A DNA stretch of 64,000 nucleotides from Azophilus sp965116165 (lineage in GTDB: Bacteria > Pseudomonadota > Gammaproteobacteria > Pseudomonadales > Azotimanducaceae). The DNA lies in assembly GCA_965116165.1 (NCBI GenBank), contig OZ220484.1, forward strand, positions 2,914,001 through 2,978,000, given 5' to 3'. The notes under the pieces are model-generated. The model was not told where the DNA came from, ran no database searches, and saw only the letters and a list, made by a program, of their open reading frames with translations. A program made the position numbers and the translations under genes. Below are positions 35,279 to 44,118 of this stretch, piece by piece; within the stretch, counting starts at the first letter, position 1, and every line of letters starts with the position of its first letter.

Positions 35279-35545
35279 TCTTCGAAGGCCAGCAGATTGT
35301 CGCCAATCGGTTTGCGGAGGGTGCCCATCGGATTTGTTGGTTGGGGCCGGATGAGTGGTTGATTGTGGCCGAGCTAGACTCGGCCCAGGCACTCGTGGCG
35401 CAATTAACGGAAGCCCTAGCGGATCGGCTCTACGCACTGCGGCGGCCCTTGGGTCGGCCTGCCTGCCGCGCCGCCGATACCAGTCGGATCGATGTAACGC
35501 TGGATAAAGGCACCGGGGGTATAGCCATTTAGGACAACGGGCGCG
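35279..35545 (+). pseudogene. Composite scrap: SoxG-like fragment joined to GHKL ATPase fragment
   Basis: The first ~50 codons (HRICWLGPDEWLIVAELDSA QALVAQLTEAL) resemble sarcosine oxidase gamma subunit (SoxG) or related T-protein folds. About 60 bases near 35485-35545 (SRIDVTLDKGTGGIAI, stop, DNGRG) are a mutated piece of the ATPase gene present at 22310-22380 (SRVEVTLDKEAGTIAIQDNG). There is no start with a ribosome-binding site and a stop interrupts the second part. This is evidence that the left flank of the hpaB locus once resembled the 22-23 kb region. Confidence 0.55.
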
Positions 35546-35593
35546 GGACGCCACACGCCGCCGCCACGGTCGGAGTTGAATCCGCGCACCCGA

Positions 35594-37039
35594 TCACCCG
35601 CGATCCAACATCTCCGTCACCCGATCCATCATCTCGTCTTTGTTGTACAAATCGAAATAGATCGACGCCATCACGTTCTGCGGCCCGAAGAAGAATCGCT
35701 CGTAGAGCACCTGGCGGTTGCCGAAACCGGATACAGCCACATCGTGGGCAAGGCGGAACAGCGCCACGCGATCCTTGCTGCCCAGGTTCACCTGCTGGAA
35801 GTAGCGCTCGACATCGGCGGCGATGTCGTTGTCGAAATCCGCTTCGCAGGGTGTTGCCATGAGCGAACTCGAACCGAGCATGTGCACCGTTTCGATGAGT
35901 TTTGGGTACAGGCGCGGAAAGAGGTTCCGGGACGTGTCGAGTGGACGCCGTTGTGGAATGTAGAGACCCCACTTGTCCTGTTCGGGCTGCTGCTCGGCGC
36001 TAAACAGCAGTGCGCGCACCGTTTCCGCAATCCACATGGCCTCGGCGATCTGCCCCTTGACGTTCATGTCCCGATCCTTGCCCGAGGCCTTGGCCATGGC
36101 GCACAGCAGGCCGACGAGGAATTCCGCCTTGGCCAATTTGCCGCAGGCCACCTGATGCATCATGTGCACCACCGCGTTGGTTTCGGCGAATGCGCGGTTG
36201 CACAGCAACGGATCCCGATACATGAACACCCGCTCCCAGGGGACGAGAACATTGTTGAAAATCACCACCGCGTCCATCTCCTCGAAGCGGGATGCGAGCG
36301 GCGCGTCGAAGGTGGATTTGCCCTCGTCGTAGGTGTCGCGGCAGATCAGCCGCAGGCCGGCGGTATCGATGGGCAGGGTGAATGCGAAGGCGAAGGGGAT
36401 GTTTTCTTCGGCGGCTTTCAGCAGTGTCGAGGGAAATACCTCGATTTCGTTCGCCAGCGGCCCCAGGGTTGCCAGCAGCCGGGCACCGTTGACGACGATG
36501 CCCGCATCGGTTTCCCGAACAACCCGCAGCGCCACCTCCGGGCTGGAATGCCCCTGCCGCACCAGTTCCGCATTGAACTGTGGATTCACCAGGGTATGGG
36601 TGAGCACATGGTCGTTACGTCGCGCCTCCTCATAGTAGGTACGCATGTTGGCGGCAAAATCCACCGGCCCGCCGTTGCTGTTCAAGAACTCGGCCGCGCC
36701 GGCGAAGGCGGTGACGGAAGCGTTTTTGTAGTCCGGGGTGCGGCCGAGCATGCCGCTCGACCATTTCGCCCATTCGTAGCAGGCGGCACCGCGCCGGTGC
36801 ACATCCTCCGGTTTTCTCGGCAACAGGAACGACATGGGATAGTGTTCGCCGTCTTCGGTGAATGTCAGTCTGTCCCGCAGTTCCCGGTCCCGCTGCCGGT
36901 CGATGAAGCCCGCTAGGGTCCGCGCACCGCGGGCCAACCCGGGCTCGTGCGTGACATCCCTCACCCGCCTGCCATGCATCCACAGATCACGCCCATCGCG
37001 CAATGAGTCGAGATACTGTGCGCCGGTCTTTATTGCCAT
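35594..37039 (-). CDS. hpaB: 4-hydroxyphenylacetate 3-hydroxylase-type FADH2-dependent monooxygenase
   Basis: An HpaB-family oxygenase of 481 residues. Family members use FADH2 from a separate reductase to ortho-hydroxylate phenols. Visible: AKWSSGMLGRTPDYKNASVT AF, PLDTSRNLFPRLYPKLIETV, and the characteristic MDAVVIFNNVLVPWERVFMY RD. The ATG at 37039 starts MAIKTGAQYLDSLRDGRDLW. No HpaC-type reductase gene is in the window. It is followed upstream by a regulatory module (37104-37220) that is shared with the TonB receptor pseudogene, and then by the AraC gene on the same strand. A second, ruined copy lies at 22889-23327. The symbol is given by family; the true substrate may differ. Confidence 0.85.
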   Translation of the reverse strand: MAIKTGAQYLDSLRDGRDLWMHGRRVRDVTHEPGLARGARTLAGFIDRQRDRELRDRLTFTEDGEHYPMSFLLPRKPEDVHRRGAACYEWAKWSSGMLGRTPDYKNASVTAFAGAAEFLNSNGGPVDFAANMRTYYEEARRNDHVLTHTLVNPQFNAELVRQGHSSPEVALRVVRETDAGIVVNGARLLATLGPLANEIEVFPSTLLKAAEENIPFAFAFTLPIDTAGLRLICRDTYDEGKSTFDAPLASRFEEMDAVVIFNNVLVPWERVFMYRDPLLCNRAFAETNAVVHMMHQVACGKLAKAEFLVGLLCAMAKASGKDRDMNVKGQIAEAMWIAETVRALLFSAEQQPEQDKWGLYIPQRRPLDTSRNLFPRLYPKLIETVHMLGSSSLMATPCEADFDNDIAADVERYFQQVNLGSKDRVALFRLAHDVAVSGFGNRQVLYERFFFGPQNVMASIYFDLYNKDEMMDRVTEMLDRG

Positions 37040-37103
37040 TGGTTCGCTCCCCCAATCCAGACAATACGTCATATAGCCCGTAGTGATCGCCCATGTCCAC
37101 GCA

Positions 37104-37220
37104 AACGGCAAACAGGCGGTGTATCAATTTGATTTTTCGGATTCCGCCGAGCCGGGGCCCGTGCACTGTTCGGTTTGTGTAAATGTCGAACCGCGGCAGC
37201 ACCGGCAAACAGCGGTGTAT
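37104..37220. promoter_or_regulatory. Shared upstream module, hpaB copy
   Basis: The core 37121-37198 (GTATCAATTTGATTTTTCGG ... AAATGTCGAACCGCG) is about 80% identical to 40384-40460 upstream of the TonB receptor pseudogene. It is flanked by two direct repeats of GGCAAACAGGCGGTGTAT (37107 and 37204, the second lacking one G). Such paired direct repeats suit an AraC-type activator. The rest of the 300-bp gap to the AraC gene is unassigned. Confidence 0.55.
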
Positions 37221-37340
37221 TCGTTTGCATCGCTGGCACCTTCCAGGCTTGGCAATCCCAACGGTTGGCTTGGTGCGACGTGCCCGTTTACTTGACCGAA
37301 CACGGGGATCATGCGGCACAAGCCGGGGCGTTGCGCCCTC

Positions 37341-38300
37341 TCAGCGGATGTCGCTTGGGCAGACACCGAAACGCTTCTTGAACGCCCGCGAGAAGTGCGC
37401 GGCGCTGACGAAGCCGGTGCTGTATGCGATCGACTCAATGCTGTGGCCAGCGTAGGACGCATCGTGCAAAAGTCGGCGGGCGCGCTCAAGCCGCTTGTTT
37501 AGAATCAGGGCGTGCACCGTCTCCGCTTCGTCCTCGAATAGCTTGTGAAGGTAACGGATGGAAATGTTCTGCGCGGCGGCGATGTGATGGTTGGACAGCT
37601 CCGGGTTGCAAAGATTGTTGTCGATGTACTGGCAAATACGTCGTTTCAGGGATTCCCGAATGATCGAGTGATTCCCGACCTGCGTCAGCATCGCCGAAGA
37701 ACTGAAGGCGATCGCGATCATGCTGACGAGGTTTTCCGATAGTTCGTCCGGTGCCGTGTCCAGGCGGTGTAGCTCCCTAGCCAGGGAGAATATGAAGTCG
37801 GCGATCACCGCGCCGAGCCCGGATGCTCCGGAAATGGGAACGGCCGTGTACTGCTCGGGGTTCATCAGGTGGCGCGCAAGCACCTCTTTGGGCATTTGTA
37901 CCACGAGTTGGTGAAATTGTTCCTCGAATGTCAGGGAATAGGGTTGGGTGCTGTCGTAGAGAGCGAAACTTCCCGGGGTCAGCAGTGCCTCGCGCCCGTT
38001 CTGCCGGATCAGGCCGCGCTTTTCCAGTTGGAAGCTGATCAGAAATTCGGATTCCGCGAATTTCGCGATTTGGTGTTTGGAGCGTTCGACGAATTGCGGA
38101 TCCGCGATCACTTCGGAGAACCTGAAAGCGCCGCAGGCTTCACCGCCGCGCAGCTCACCCCGGAAATCCTCGGCCATCTTGCCGCAGTCCAGCTTGACGA
38201 ATTCGTCGCAGATCAGATCGCGCCAGTAATCGATGCGATCCTTTTCCGGCATATCCACGGTACGTTTCCGATAGCCGCCCGCGAGCAGGTGGGAGGTCAT
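37341..38300 (-). CDS. AraC-family transcriptional regulator
   Basis: A 319-residue AraC/XylS regulator with an N-terminal AraC-binding-like sensor domain (DYWRDLICDEFVKLDCGK; LTFEEQFHQLVVQMPKEVL) and a C-terminal double helix-turn-helix (LSNHHIAAAQNISIRYLHKL, SIESIAYSTGFVSAAHFSRA FKKRFG). It overlaps the end of the aldoxime dehydratase fragment by four bases (ATGA), so originally it was co-transcribed with it. AraC regulators of this type control aldoxime dehydratase/nitrilase operons in other bacteria. It probably controlled hpaB and the neighbouring operon. A scrap of a second copy is at 23496-23528. Confidence 0.88.
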   Translation of the reverse strand: MTSHLLAGGYRKRTVDMPEKDRIDYWRDLICDEFVKLDCGKMAEDFRGELRGGEACGAFRFSEVIADPQFVERSKHQIAKFAESEFLISFQLEKRGLIRQNGREALLTPGSFALYDSTQPYSLTFEEQFHQLVVQMPKEVLARHLMNPEQYTAVPISGASGLGAVIADFIFSLARELHRLDTAPDELSENLVSMIAIAFSSSAMLTQVGNHSIIRESLKRRICQYIDNNLCNPELSNHHIAAAQNISIRYLHKLFEDEAETVHALILNKRLERARRLLHDASYAGHSIESIAYSTGFVSAAHFSRAFKKRFGVCPSDIR

Positions 38301-40346
38301 TGTTCGTCCGGCCCCCGAACGTAGCGAAGCAGTCCGGTGTGCGGATGACAGCCGATGTACTCGAATTCACAGCCATCGCGGGGCAGCGCGGTCACCTCGT
38401 GCCACAGCCGAAGCCGCAGGTCGGTGCCGAAGGTCTCGACCATTCGCAAGAATCCATCGAATATCGCCAGGTGGGTCGGATGGCTCTTCGCCCATTTTTC
38501 GAAGGCATGCACATCCGTGGCGAAACCCAACCCGAATGATCGGTCCACGGTGCCCCATGCACCATCCCTGCTGTCCACAAATCGCAACGAATAGCAACGG
38601 GTTTCACGAGGGTTGTCGCGCAGATAGCGCATGCCTTCCAAACGGTCGAACGGCATGACGAAGGCCTCCCGCCACAACCCGACCCCGTCGGCAATGCGCT
38701 TGCTATCACGCCACCAGGGCGCGCTTGCCGCCCACCATCGGTCGTAGTTGGATTTGCGCCAGTAACAGACGTACAGGTGATTTGCGACACTGGCCTGATC
38801 GATGAAGGTGCCCCGTTCCGTTGCACAGGGCGCCAACGCCCCGGCATAAACCTGGGAAATAGCGTTGTTGGCCCTGGGCCCCAGCGAGTAGGCTTCGGGA
38901 TAGCAACTGAACGCGGGCCAGGCGGCAATATGCACCTGTTCGTGCATGCTGTACATGGCGTATTCGACCCCGGCGCTCAGAGAGTGCGCGGGGGCGTTGA
39001 CGAGCTTGGCGGATTCGTCGATGGTCAGCGACAGTCCGGCGACGGGATTGATTTCGTCGTAGTCGGCGTCCAGATATCCGTAGCCCAGGTCAAGCCGCAG
39101 GCCGGCCGCCAGCAGGGCGGTCAACTCGATTTCCAGACCCAAGATATCCACAGTGCCCGCATTGGCGGTCACCGGGCCCCCGAGGCGGTCGAAAAAGGTG
39201 ACCTGAACCTCTTGGTAATCGGAAAGAAATGCGGCGGCGTTCAGGCGTACCCGATCATCGAATCCCCGCCACTTGAGGCCGATTTCATGGGTGTCGAGCA
39301 GTTCCGGCTCGAAGGTGCGTGGCCGGGGGACCGCTTCGACATAGCGCAATACGAACCCGCCGCTTTTGAACCCCTGCGAAAAGCTGTAGTAGAGCAGGGT
39401 GTCGTTGGGCAACTGCGCATCGATCCCGAATTTGAATGTCGTTTCCCTGAAGGCATCGTCCACAGTACCGCTGCCGTTGCCGACTATGGGCGCCAGGCCG
39501 GGCTTGAACTCGCCGGTTTCCGTCACCGCGCCCGGAAAAAACGGCAGGGGATTGCCCGCCAGGTCCGCGGCAATGTATTGGGTGTAGACGAATTCCTTTT
39601 CGTCCCTGGTATGCCGCGCGCCGCCCCGCGAATTCGTCATCGTCGCCGAGCCGGTCGCCGACCAATACCCGGTCGACGAAGCCATTGCGGTTTTTTTCCG
39701 AAACGGCCAGGGTGGCCCGTAGTTGGTCGGTGATAGGTAGATCGATTGACGCGCGCAGGTCGCGGCGTTCAAAGTTGCCGCCGGTAATGGCAATCTGGCC
39801 GGCAAGCTCGTTGCCGGGTTTGCGCGCGCTGATATTAATGGCCCCGCCCATCGTATTGCGGCCGAACAAAGTGCCCTGGGGACCGCGTAGGACTTCGATG
39901 CGTTCGATATCGAGCACATCGAGGACACCGCCGGCGGACCGGGACATATAAACCCCATCGACATAGATGCCGACGCCGGGGTCCGTGGTGAGGCTGAAGT
40001 CCGAGTTGCCGATGCCGCGAATAAACACGATGGCCCCGGACGAGAGGCCGCTGATCGGCGATGTGGTATCGAAAACCATATTGGGTGTGAAGTCGGCGAT
40101 CTCCGAAATATCGTCGAAACCGCGATCCTCGATCAGGGTGGCGGTAAATGCCGTCACGGCAATGGGCGTGTCTCGCAGTCGCTCCTCTCGCTTCTGCGCG
40201 GTGACGATGATTTCTTCGATCACCCGGCGAGTCTCCACGCCCTCTGCCGGGCGCCTGTCTCCCTGAACCGCCGCGGTACCCTGCAAGTGCTGGCCGAGCA
40301 GCGCGCAGCCCAATAGCCCCACTAGCGTGGAACCGAATCTATCCAT
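38297..40346 (-). pseudogene. Composite pseudogene: TonB receptor + nitrilase fragment + aldoxime dehydratase fragment
   Basis: From 40346 the frame encodes a signal peptide and TonB receptor plug (EEIIVTAQKREERLRDTPIA V; ERIEVLRGPQGTLFGRNTMG G). Near 39640-39610 the frame shifts and a large part of the barrel is missing; it continues in another frame (TRDEKEFVYTQYIAADLAGN; YYSFSQGFKSGGFVLRYVE) to about 38960. There it fuses to nitrilase-like sequence (YSMHEQVHIAAWPAFSCYPE AY; YALGP-type SLGPRANNAIS). Around 38815 it joins the C-terminal part of a haem-containing phenylacetaldoxime dehydratase (CYWRKSNYDRWWA; LRLRLWHEVTALP; FEYIGCHPHTGLLRYV). At least three genes have been merged by deletions. 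Function as any of them is unlikely. Confidence 0.8.
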
Positions 40347-40383
40347 GTTGCATCCTCCTGAGCCAGAACAACCGGACGGTGTT

Positions 40384-40460
40384 GTATCAATTTGACTTTT
40401 CGTATTCCGTCGAGCGGGGCCTCGCGCAGTGTTCGGTTCGCGCAAATGTCGAACCGCGAC
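40384..40460. promoter_or_regulatory. Shared upstream module, TonB receptor copy
   Basis: The sequence GTATCAATTTGACTTTTCGT ... CAAATGTCGAACCGCG lies 38 bases upstream of the TonB receptor pseudogene start and matches 37121-37198. A short further match (ATGTCGAACCGCGGCAC, 41074-41090) precedes the beta-hydroxylase gene. Confidence 0.55.
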
Positions 40461-40762
40461 ACAGCCAACCGGACGGCCGCATTGACGGAACAGTGCCCAC
40501 TGCGTTCGAACCGGAACACCTCTCTTGCTACACCCTGGTCGGTCGGAACCGCCCCATGCCGGTCTCTCTGAGGATGATGCCCAAGGCTGGTCCGCAACGC
40601 CTTGCGGAAAAGGGCATCAAATCTTGACTAAACGGGAACGGTTGGAGGTGCTTCGGCCATCCACGCGCACCGATGTCTCTGCAGCAATGCCTGGGTGCTC
40701 GCCAGCAGGGGCTTCGGCCACCCACGCGCATTGACGCCCCACCCCCCTCTGTGAAACCGTAG
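40461..40762. other. Non-coding stretch with an internal duplication
   Basis: It contains the phrase GGTGCTTCGGCCATCCACGC and, ~70 bases on, GGGGCTTCGGCCACCCACGC, a near duplication. The second is followed by GCATTGACGCCCCACCCCCC. The same phrase occurs once at 23545-23590 in the collapsed locus. No gene is seen. Confidence 0.55.
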
Positions 40763-40964
40763 GAACCGATATACATAGGTTGACATGTCACTAAGGAAAC
40801 TCTGAACAATTCGATAGAACAGCATTGATCTACTCGTAAGATATTGATCTTATTGACTTAGATGCCGTGGCTACAGAATTAATCAGACCTTCCCTAATGT
40901 TGAGGCTTTAGCAGCGGCAAACTACCGCATGTCGGGTTCTGTCAACCCATCGATATAATTCCCT
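40763..40964. repeat. Dispersed ~105-bp repeat, copy B, split by a MITE
   Basis: The left part 40763-40793 (ATACATAGGTTGACATGTCA CTA) and right part 40896-40964 (TGTTGAGGCTTTAGCAGCGG ... CTGTCAACCCATCGATATAA TTCCCT) line up with copies A, C and D. The 102-bp MITE-like element lies between them. Confidence 0.85.
40794..40895. repeat. MITE-like element, copy 2, inserted in repeat copy B
   Basis: Ends AGGAAACTCTGAACAATTCG and (complemented) AGGGAAGGTCTGATTAATTC form imperfect inverted repeats. The element is inverted relative to that at 23805-23909. It is flanked by CTA/TAA, compatible with a TA-type target duplication. Confidence 0.85.
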
Positions 40965-41128
40965 TTCTAAAGTCGATGCCGTATCAACTTGCTCGCGATA
41001 GGCTGAAAAGAAAATATGAAATCAAGCGCCATGAAGTCCGATAGGCTGCTCGCGTATCGTTCGACTCATGCAGATGTCGAACCGCGGCACAAGCATAAAT
41101 TCCCCGGGCGCAAGGCCGGCCGTTGGCG

Positions 41129-42151
41129 ATGGGCGGACGCAACATCGTCATACGGAACGAGTGTGCCGCCGTGCGCCTGAGCAAAGCCTTTATTCGGTTG
41201 CCCTATCGGTTTGATGCGCGGAGGCTGGCGGACGAGGCGCGGCAATTCGGCGAGCGGGATTGGCTGCCCCACCCGAGCCGGATGCGGGGCAATTCCGCGA
41301 TTCCGTTGATTTCCAGCGCGGGCGGCGACAACGATTCCTTTGCGGGCGAGAAGCGGGCGACGCCGCATCTGGATCGATGCGCCTACATGCGCCAGGCAAT
41401 GGCAAGCTTCGGTGAGGTGCTATCGCGCTCGCGGCTGATGAAACTCGACGCCAGCGCGGAGGTCGGCCCGCATGTCGATTTCAACTACCATTGGTACAGT
41501 CGCGTTCGTATCCATATTCCGGTTATCACCAGCCCCGAGGTCATCTTTCAATGCGGCGGGGAGACACTGCGCATGGCCGCGGGAGACTGTTGGATATTCG
41601 ATTCCTGGCGACGCCATCGGGTGGTCAACAACGGCACTAGGGAACGGGTGCATTTGGTCATCGATTTGTGCGGCTCGTCGCGTTTTTGGCGAATGGTTGG
41701 GGCGGCCGAGGGTTCGCAATCCACCGCCGCCGAGCAATCGGCACGCTTTGTTGCGTTTGCACCGCACCGGCGAGTCGACCTGCGCCTGGAGCGATTCAGC
41801 AGCCTGCCGGTGATGGCCCCGGGCGAGTGCGCGGCGTTGATTGAGGATCTGATTGCCGACTTTTCCCGCAATCCCGCCAACGATGCCGATCTGGTGCGAG
41901 GCTATGGCGCGCTGCTGCGCGGCTTTGCCCAGGATTGGCGAGAACTGTGGTTGCTGTATGGCCAGCGCCCGGAAGGGGTGCCTCGCTATCGCGCATTGAT
42001 CGAGGCCACGCGCAAAAGCCTCCACCCCGACCGGCGGGCATTGACCACGGCGAGCAACGATATTGGCGTCAATGCCGTATTCGCCCAGCGCGTACTGAAT
42101 GCCGCCCTGGCGCTCGGTGAAGATGGCGACTCCCGAGCCCGCTATTCGTAG
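41129..42151 (+). CDS. Aspartyl/asparaginyl beta-hydroxylase-type 2-oxoglutarate oxygenase
   Basis: A 340-residue protein of the Asp/Asn beta-hydroxylase (cupin-type Fe(II)/2OG) family. The HxD...H facial triad is visible in GPHVDFNYHWYSRVRIHIPV and WIFDSWRRHRVVNNG, with the 2OG-binding Arg in the following ERVHLVID. The family hydroxylates Asp/Asn in proteins or free amino acids. The C-terminal ~140 residues are helical and unassigned. I start at the ATG at 41129; a TTG two codons earlier is possible. It converges with, and overlaps by 10 bases, the first TPR-sulfotransferase. This suggests a link with the sulfotransferase/TonB receptor genes. Confidence 0.82.
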   Translation: MGGRNIVIRNECAAVRLSKAFIRLPYRFDARRLADEARQFGERDWLPHPSRMRGNSAIPLISSAGGDNDSFAGEKRATPHLDRCAYMRQAMASFGEVLSRSRLMKLDASAEVGPHVDFNYHWYSRVRIHIPVITSPEVIFQCGGETLRMAAGDCWIFDSWRRHRVVNNGTRERVHLVIDLCGSSRFWRMVGAAEGSQSTAAEQSARFVAFAPHRRVDLRLERFSSLPVMAPGECAALIEDLIADFSRNPANDADLVRGYGALLRGFAQDWRELWLLYGQRPEGVPRYRALIEATRKSLHPDRRALTTASNDIGVNAVFAQRVLNAALALGEDGDSRARYS

Positions 42152-44118
42152 CCAAACCTTGCCATCCACGGCTTGAGGGTTGGCAGAATCGCTTTGAGAT
42201 GGCCTTGGTAGCGCCGCCAGCGGCCTGCGGCGTCGCTGTATAGGGGTTGGATGACCTGGCTGTAGCTTGCGGTTCGGATATGGCCTCGGGTACGGGCGGT
42301 TCTTTCGTGGTCGAGCACGCCGGGGTGCCAGGGTAGGTCGATGAACTGCAATACCTTGCGGCTCGTTTGTTCGAGGTCGGCGATGAGGTCTTCGTATTTG
42401 ATCTCGATCACGTCCAGAGCGAAGAGATTCGTAAATTGGCGCCAAAGACCGAAGACCTGATCGTACAGGTGGACGGCGTCTTCCAGGGTGTGAAAGCTGG
42501 CATTCGCGGAGGTCTCGGCGAAGGTGCGAAGATAACAACTCAGCACCGTGTCCGCCGGATGCCGCAGCATCAGGATGAACTTGGCGTTCGGAAAGATTCG
42601 ATGGATCTCTCCGACGTAAACGATATTCAACGCAAAGCGGTCGATTGCCCGCGGGCCGGTTTCCGTTCCTGATGCAACGGTGCCGCAAGCCCCGGCCCCA
42701 AACGGGCTGGCCGCATTGATGTCGGGCGTGTCGGGGTGCTTCGCGGCATTTTCCTGGGGCGGCATCAAGGCAACGCCGGTGGGTGGATTTTCCGCTGGTG
42801 CCGCGGCCTGTCGCCTGTCCGTATCGACAGATGCCGCCGCGCCGCCTGTTCTGGAGTCCTGTTGTTCCGTTTTTCGGATAGTCCGTTCCAGGGTATCGAA
42901 GTATGTCCTTCTCGCACGTTCGATTGCGGCGCCGGAAAGTTCGCCAAGGCCCCACAGGTGTTGGTCGGTCGGGCCGCAGAGCTGATTGACCACTTTCGGC
43001 AACGCGGCACTTTCCTCGGCAACCGCCGTGCCGGGATGCCCGCGCAGAATGGTATCGATCAATGTTGTTCCGGATCTCGGAAAGCCAACGATGAACACGG
43101 GCGCGCTGCGCTGGCGTTGTTTACCCCCGTCGCGCGAGTTGCCGGCACGGTGTGGGTCGGCAGGCGGCTCGCCCCAACGCGCATCCCCGATGTTCTCCGG
43201 CCTGTAGTACCGCCTCCGATTTTCGATGAATCCCAGGAATCCGGCCTTGTCGATACCTTTTGCCACGCTCGCCTCCCGTGCGAGGCGATTTGCTCCGTCG
43301 GCATATTGCATTGCCGCGTCGATATCGTTCAGGCGGTCGCAGATGCCGGTCAGGCGGGCCAGTCGCATGCGCTCGTCGTGCCGCGATAGAGGGTCCGTTG
43401 GCTCTTGGTGGCAGCTTTCCAGCAAGCTCCGGGCCTCCGCGGTGCGGCCATCGATATCGGCGAGTACCCCTTGGTAGTAGCGGACCAATGGATGTTCGGT
43501 ACCCACTGCCCCACCGGCGCGTTGGGCCGCTTCACGCAACTCGTCGTGCCGATTCGATTGCTCAAGGAATTGCAGTAATCCCCGGTGTGCGGGCATGAAG
43601 GTGGCGTCGGTCGCCAGGGCCCGCTCGTAGTGCTCGGCGACCTGCTCGAATTGCCCCGCTTGCCAGAGAACCTTGGCCAATGCGCACCGGGCCTTGCAAT
43701 AGCCCGGGTCGAGTTGCACGGCTTGATGGTAGGCATTGGCCGCCTCGCCCAACCTTTGCCGGTTCTCAAGAATCAATCCCAGGTTGAACCGGGGTTCGGC
43801 GAATTGTGCATCGTTGTCGATGGCCCCGCCGAAACTCTCCATCGCCTCCTCAAGACGGCCGGTGCGCAGATAGGCGATGCCCAGGCTGTTGTGTACCTTC
43901 GCCAATCCGGGGCGTAGGGCCAGAGCCTTCCGGTAACTTTCAATGGCGGCCTCGCACTGCCCGGTCTCTAGGCAGGCCGCGCCATGCAGGCTGTGTAGCA
44001 GCGATTCCTTCGGGTGTGCGACCAGCAGTGCCCGCGTGCGCCGCTCGACCGTATGGAAATCGCCGGCCCGGCAAAGCTGAAAGAGCGATTGCGCTACCTT
44101 GGGATCCATTCCACTCAT
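42142..44118 (-). CDS. TPR-repeat sulfotransferase (first)
   Basis: A 658-residue two-part protein. Residues ~1-270 are tandem TPR repeats (e.g. EAAIESYRKALALRPGLAKV; EEAMESFGGAIDNDAQFAEP). Residues ~320-658 are a PAPS-dependent sulfotransferase with the 5'-phosphosulfate loop FIVGFPRSGTTLIDTIL and the 3'-phosphate-binding region NAKFILMLRHPADTVLSCYL. Between them, after RKTEQQ, is a ~65-residue Ala/Pro/Thr-rich insert. The usual catalytic DKxPxN motif is IDRFALN here, with Arg for Lys, a change that may affect activity. The acceptor is unknown. It shares a strand and gene order with the second sulfotransferase and the TonB receptor. Confidence 0.85.
   Translation of the reverse strand: MSGMDPKVAQSLFQLCRAGDFHTVERRTRALLVAHPKESLLHSLHGAACLETGQCEAAIESYRKALALRPGLAKVHNSLGIAYLRTGRLEEAMESFGGAIDNDAQFAEPRFNLGLILENRQRLGEAANAYHQAVQLDPGYCKARCALAKVLWQAGQFEQVAEHYERALATDATFMPAHRGLLQFLEQSNRHDELREAAQRAGGAVGTEHPLVRYYQGVLADIDGRTAEARSLLESCHQEPTDPLSRHDERMRLARLTGICDRLNDIDAAMQYADGANRLAREASVAKGIDKAGFLGFIENRRRYYRPENIGDARWGEPPADPHRAGNSRDGGKQRQRSAPVFIVGFPRSGTTLIDTILRGHPGTAVAEESAALPKVVNQLCGPTDQHLWGLGELSGAAIERARRTYFDTLERTIRKTEQQDSRTGGAAASVDTDRRQAAAPAENPPTGVALMPPQENAAKHPDTPDINAASPFGAGACGTVASGTETGPRAIDRFALNIVYVGEIHRIFPNAKFILMLRHPADTVLSCYLRTFAETSANASFHTLEDAVHLYDQVFGLWRQFTNLFALDVIEIKYEDLIADLEQTSRKVLQFIDLPWHPGVLDHERTARTRGHIRTASYSQVIQPLYSDAAGRWRRYQGHLKAILPTLKPWMARFGYE

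Noticed and set aside
35576..36916. 446-codon open frame on the plus strand opposite hpaB
   Set aside because: It mirrors the codon pattern of the clearly recognisable HpaB protein on the minus strand and has no family-like sequence. Such long antisense frames are common at this GC content.
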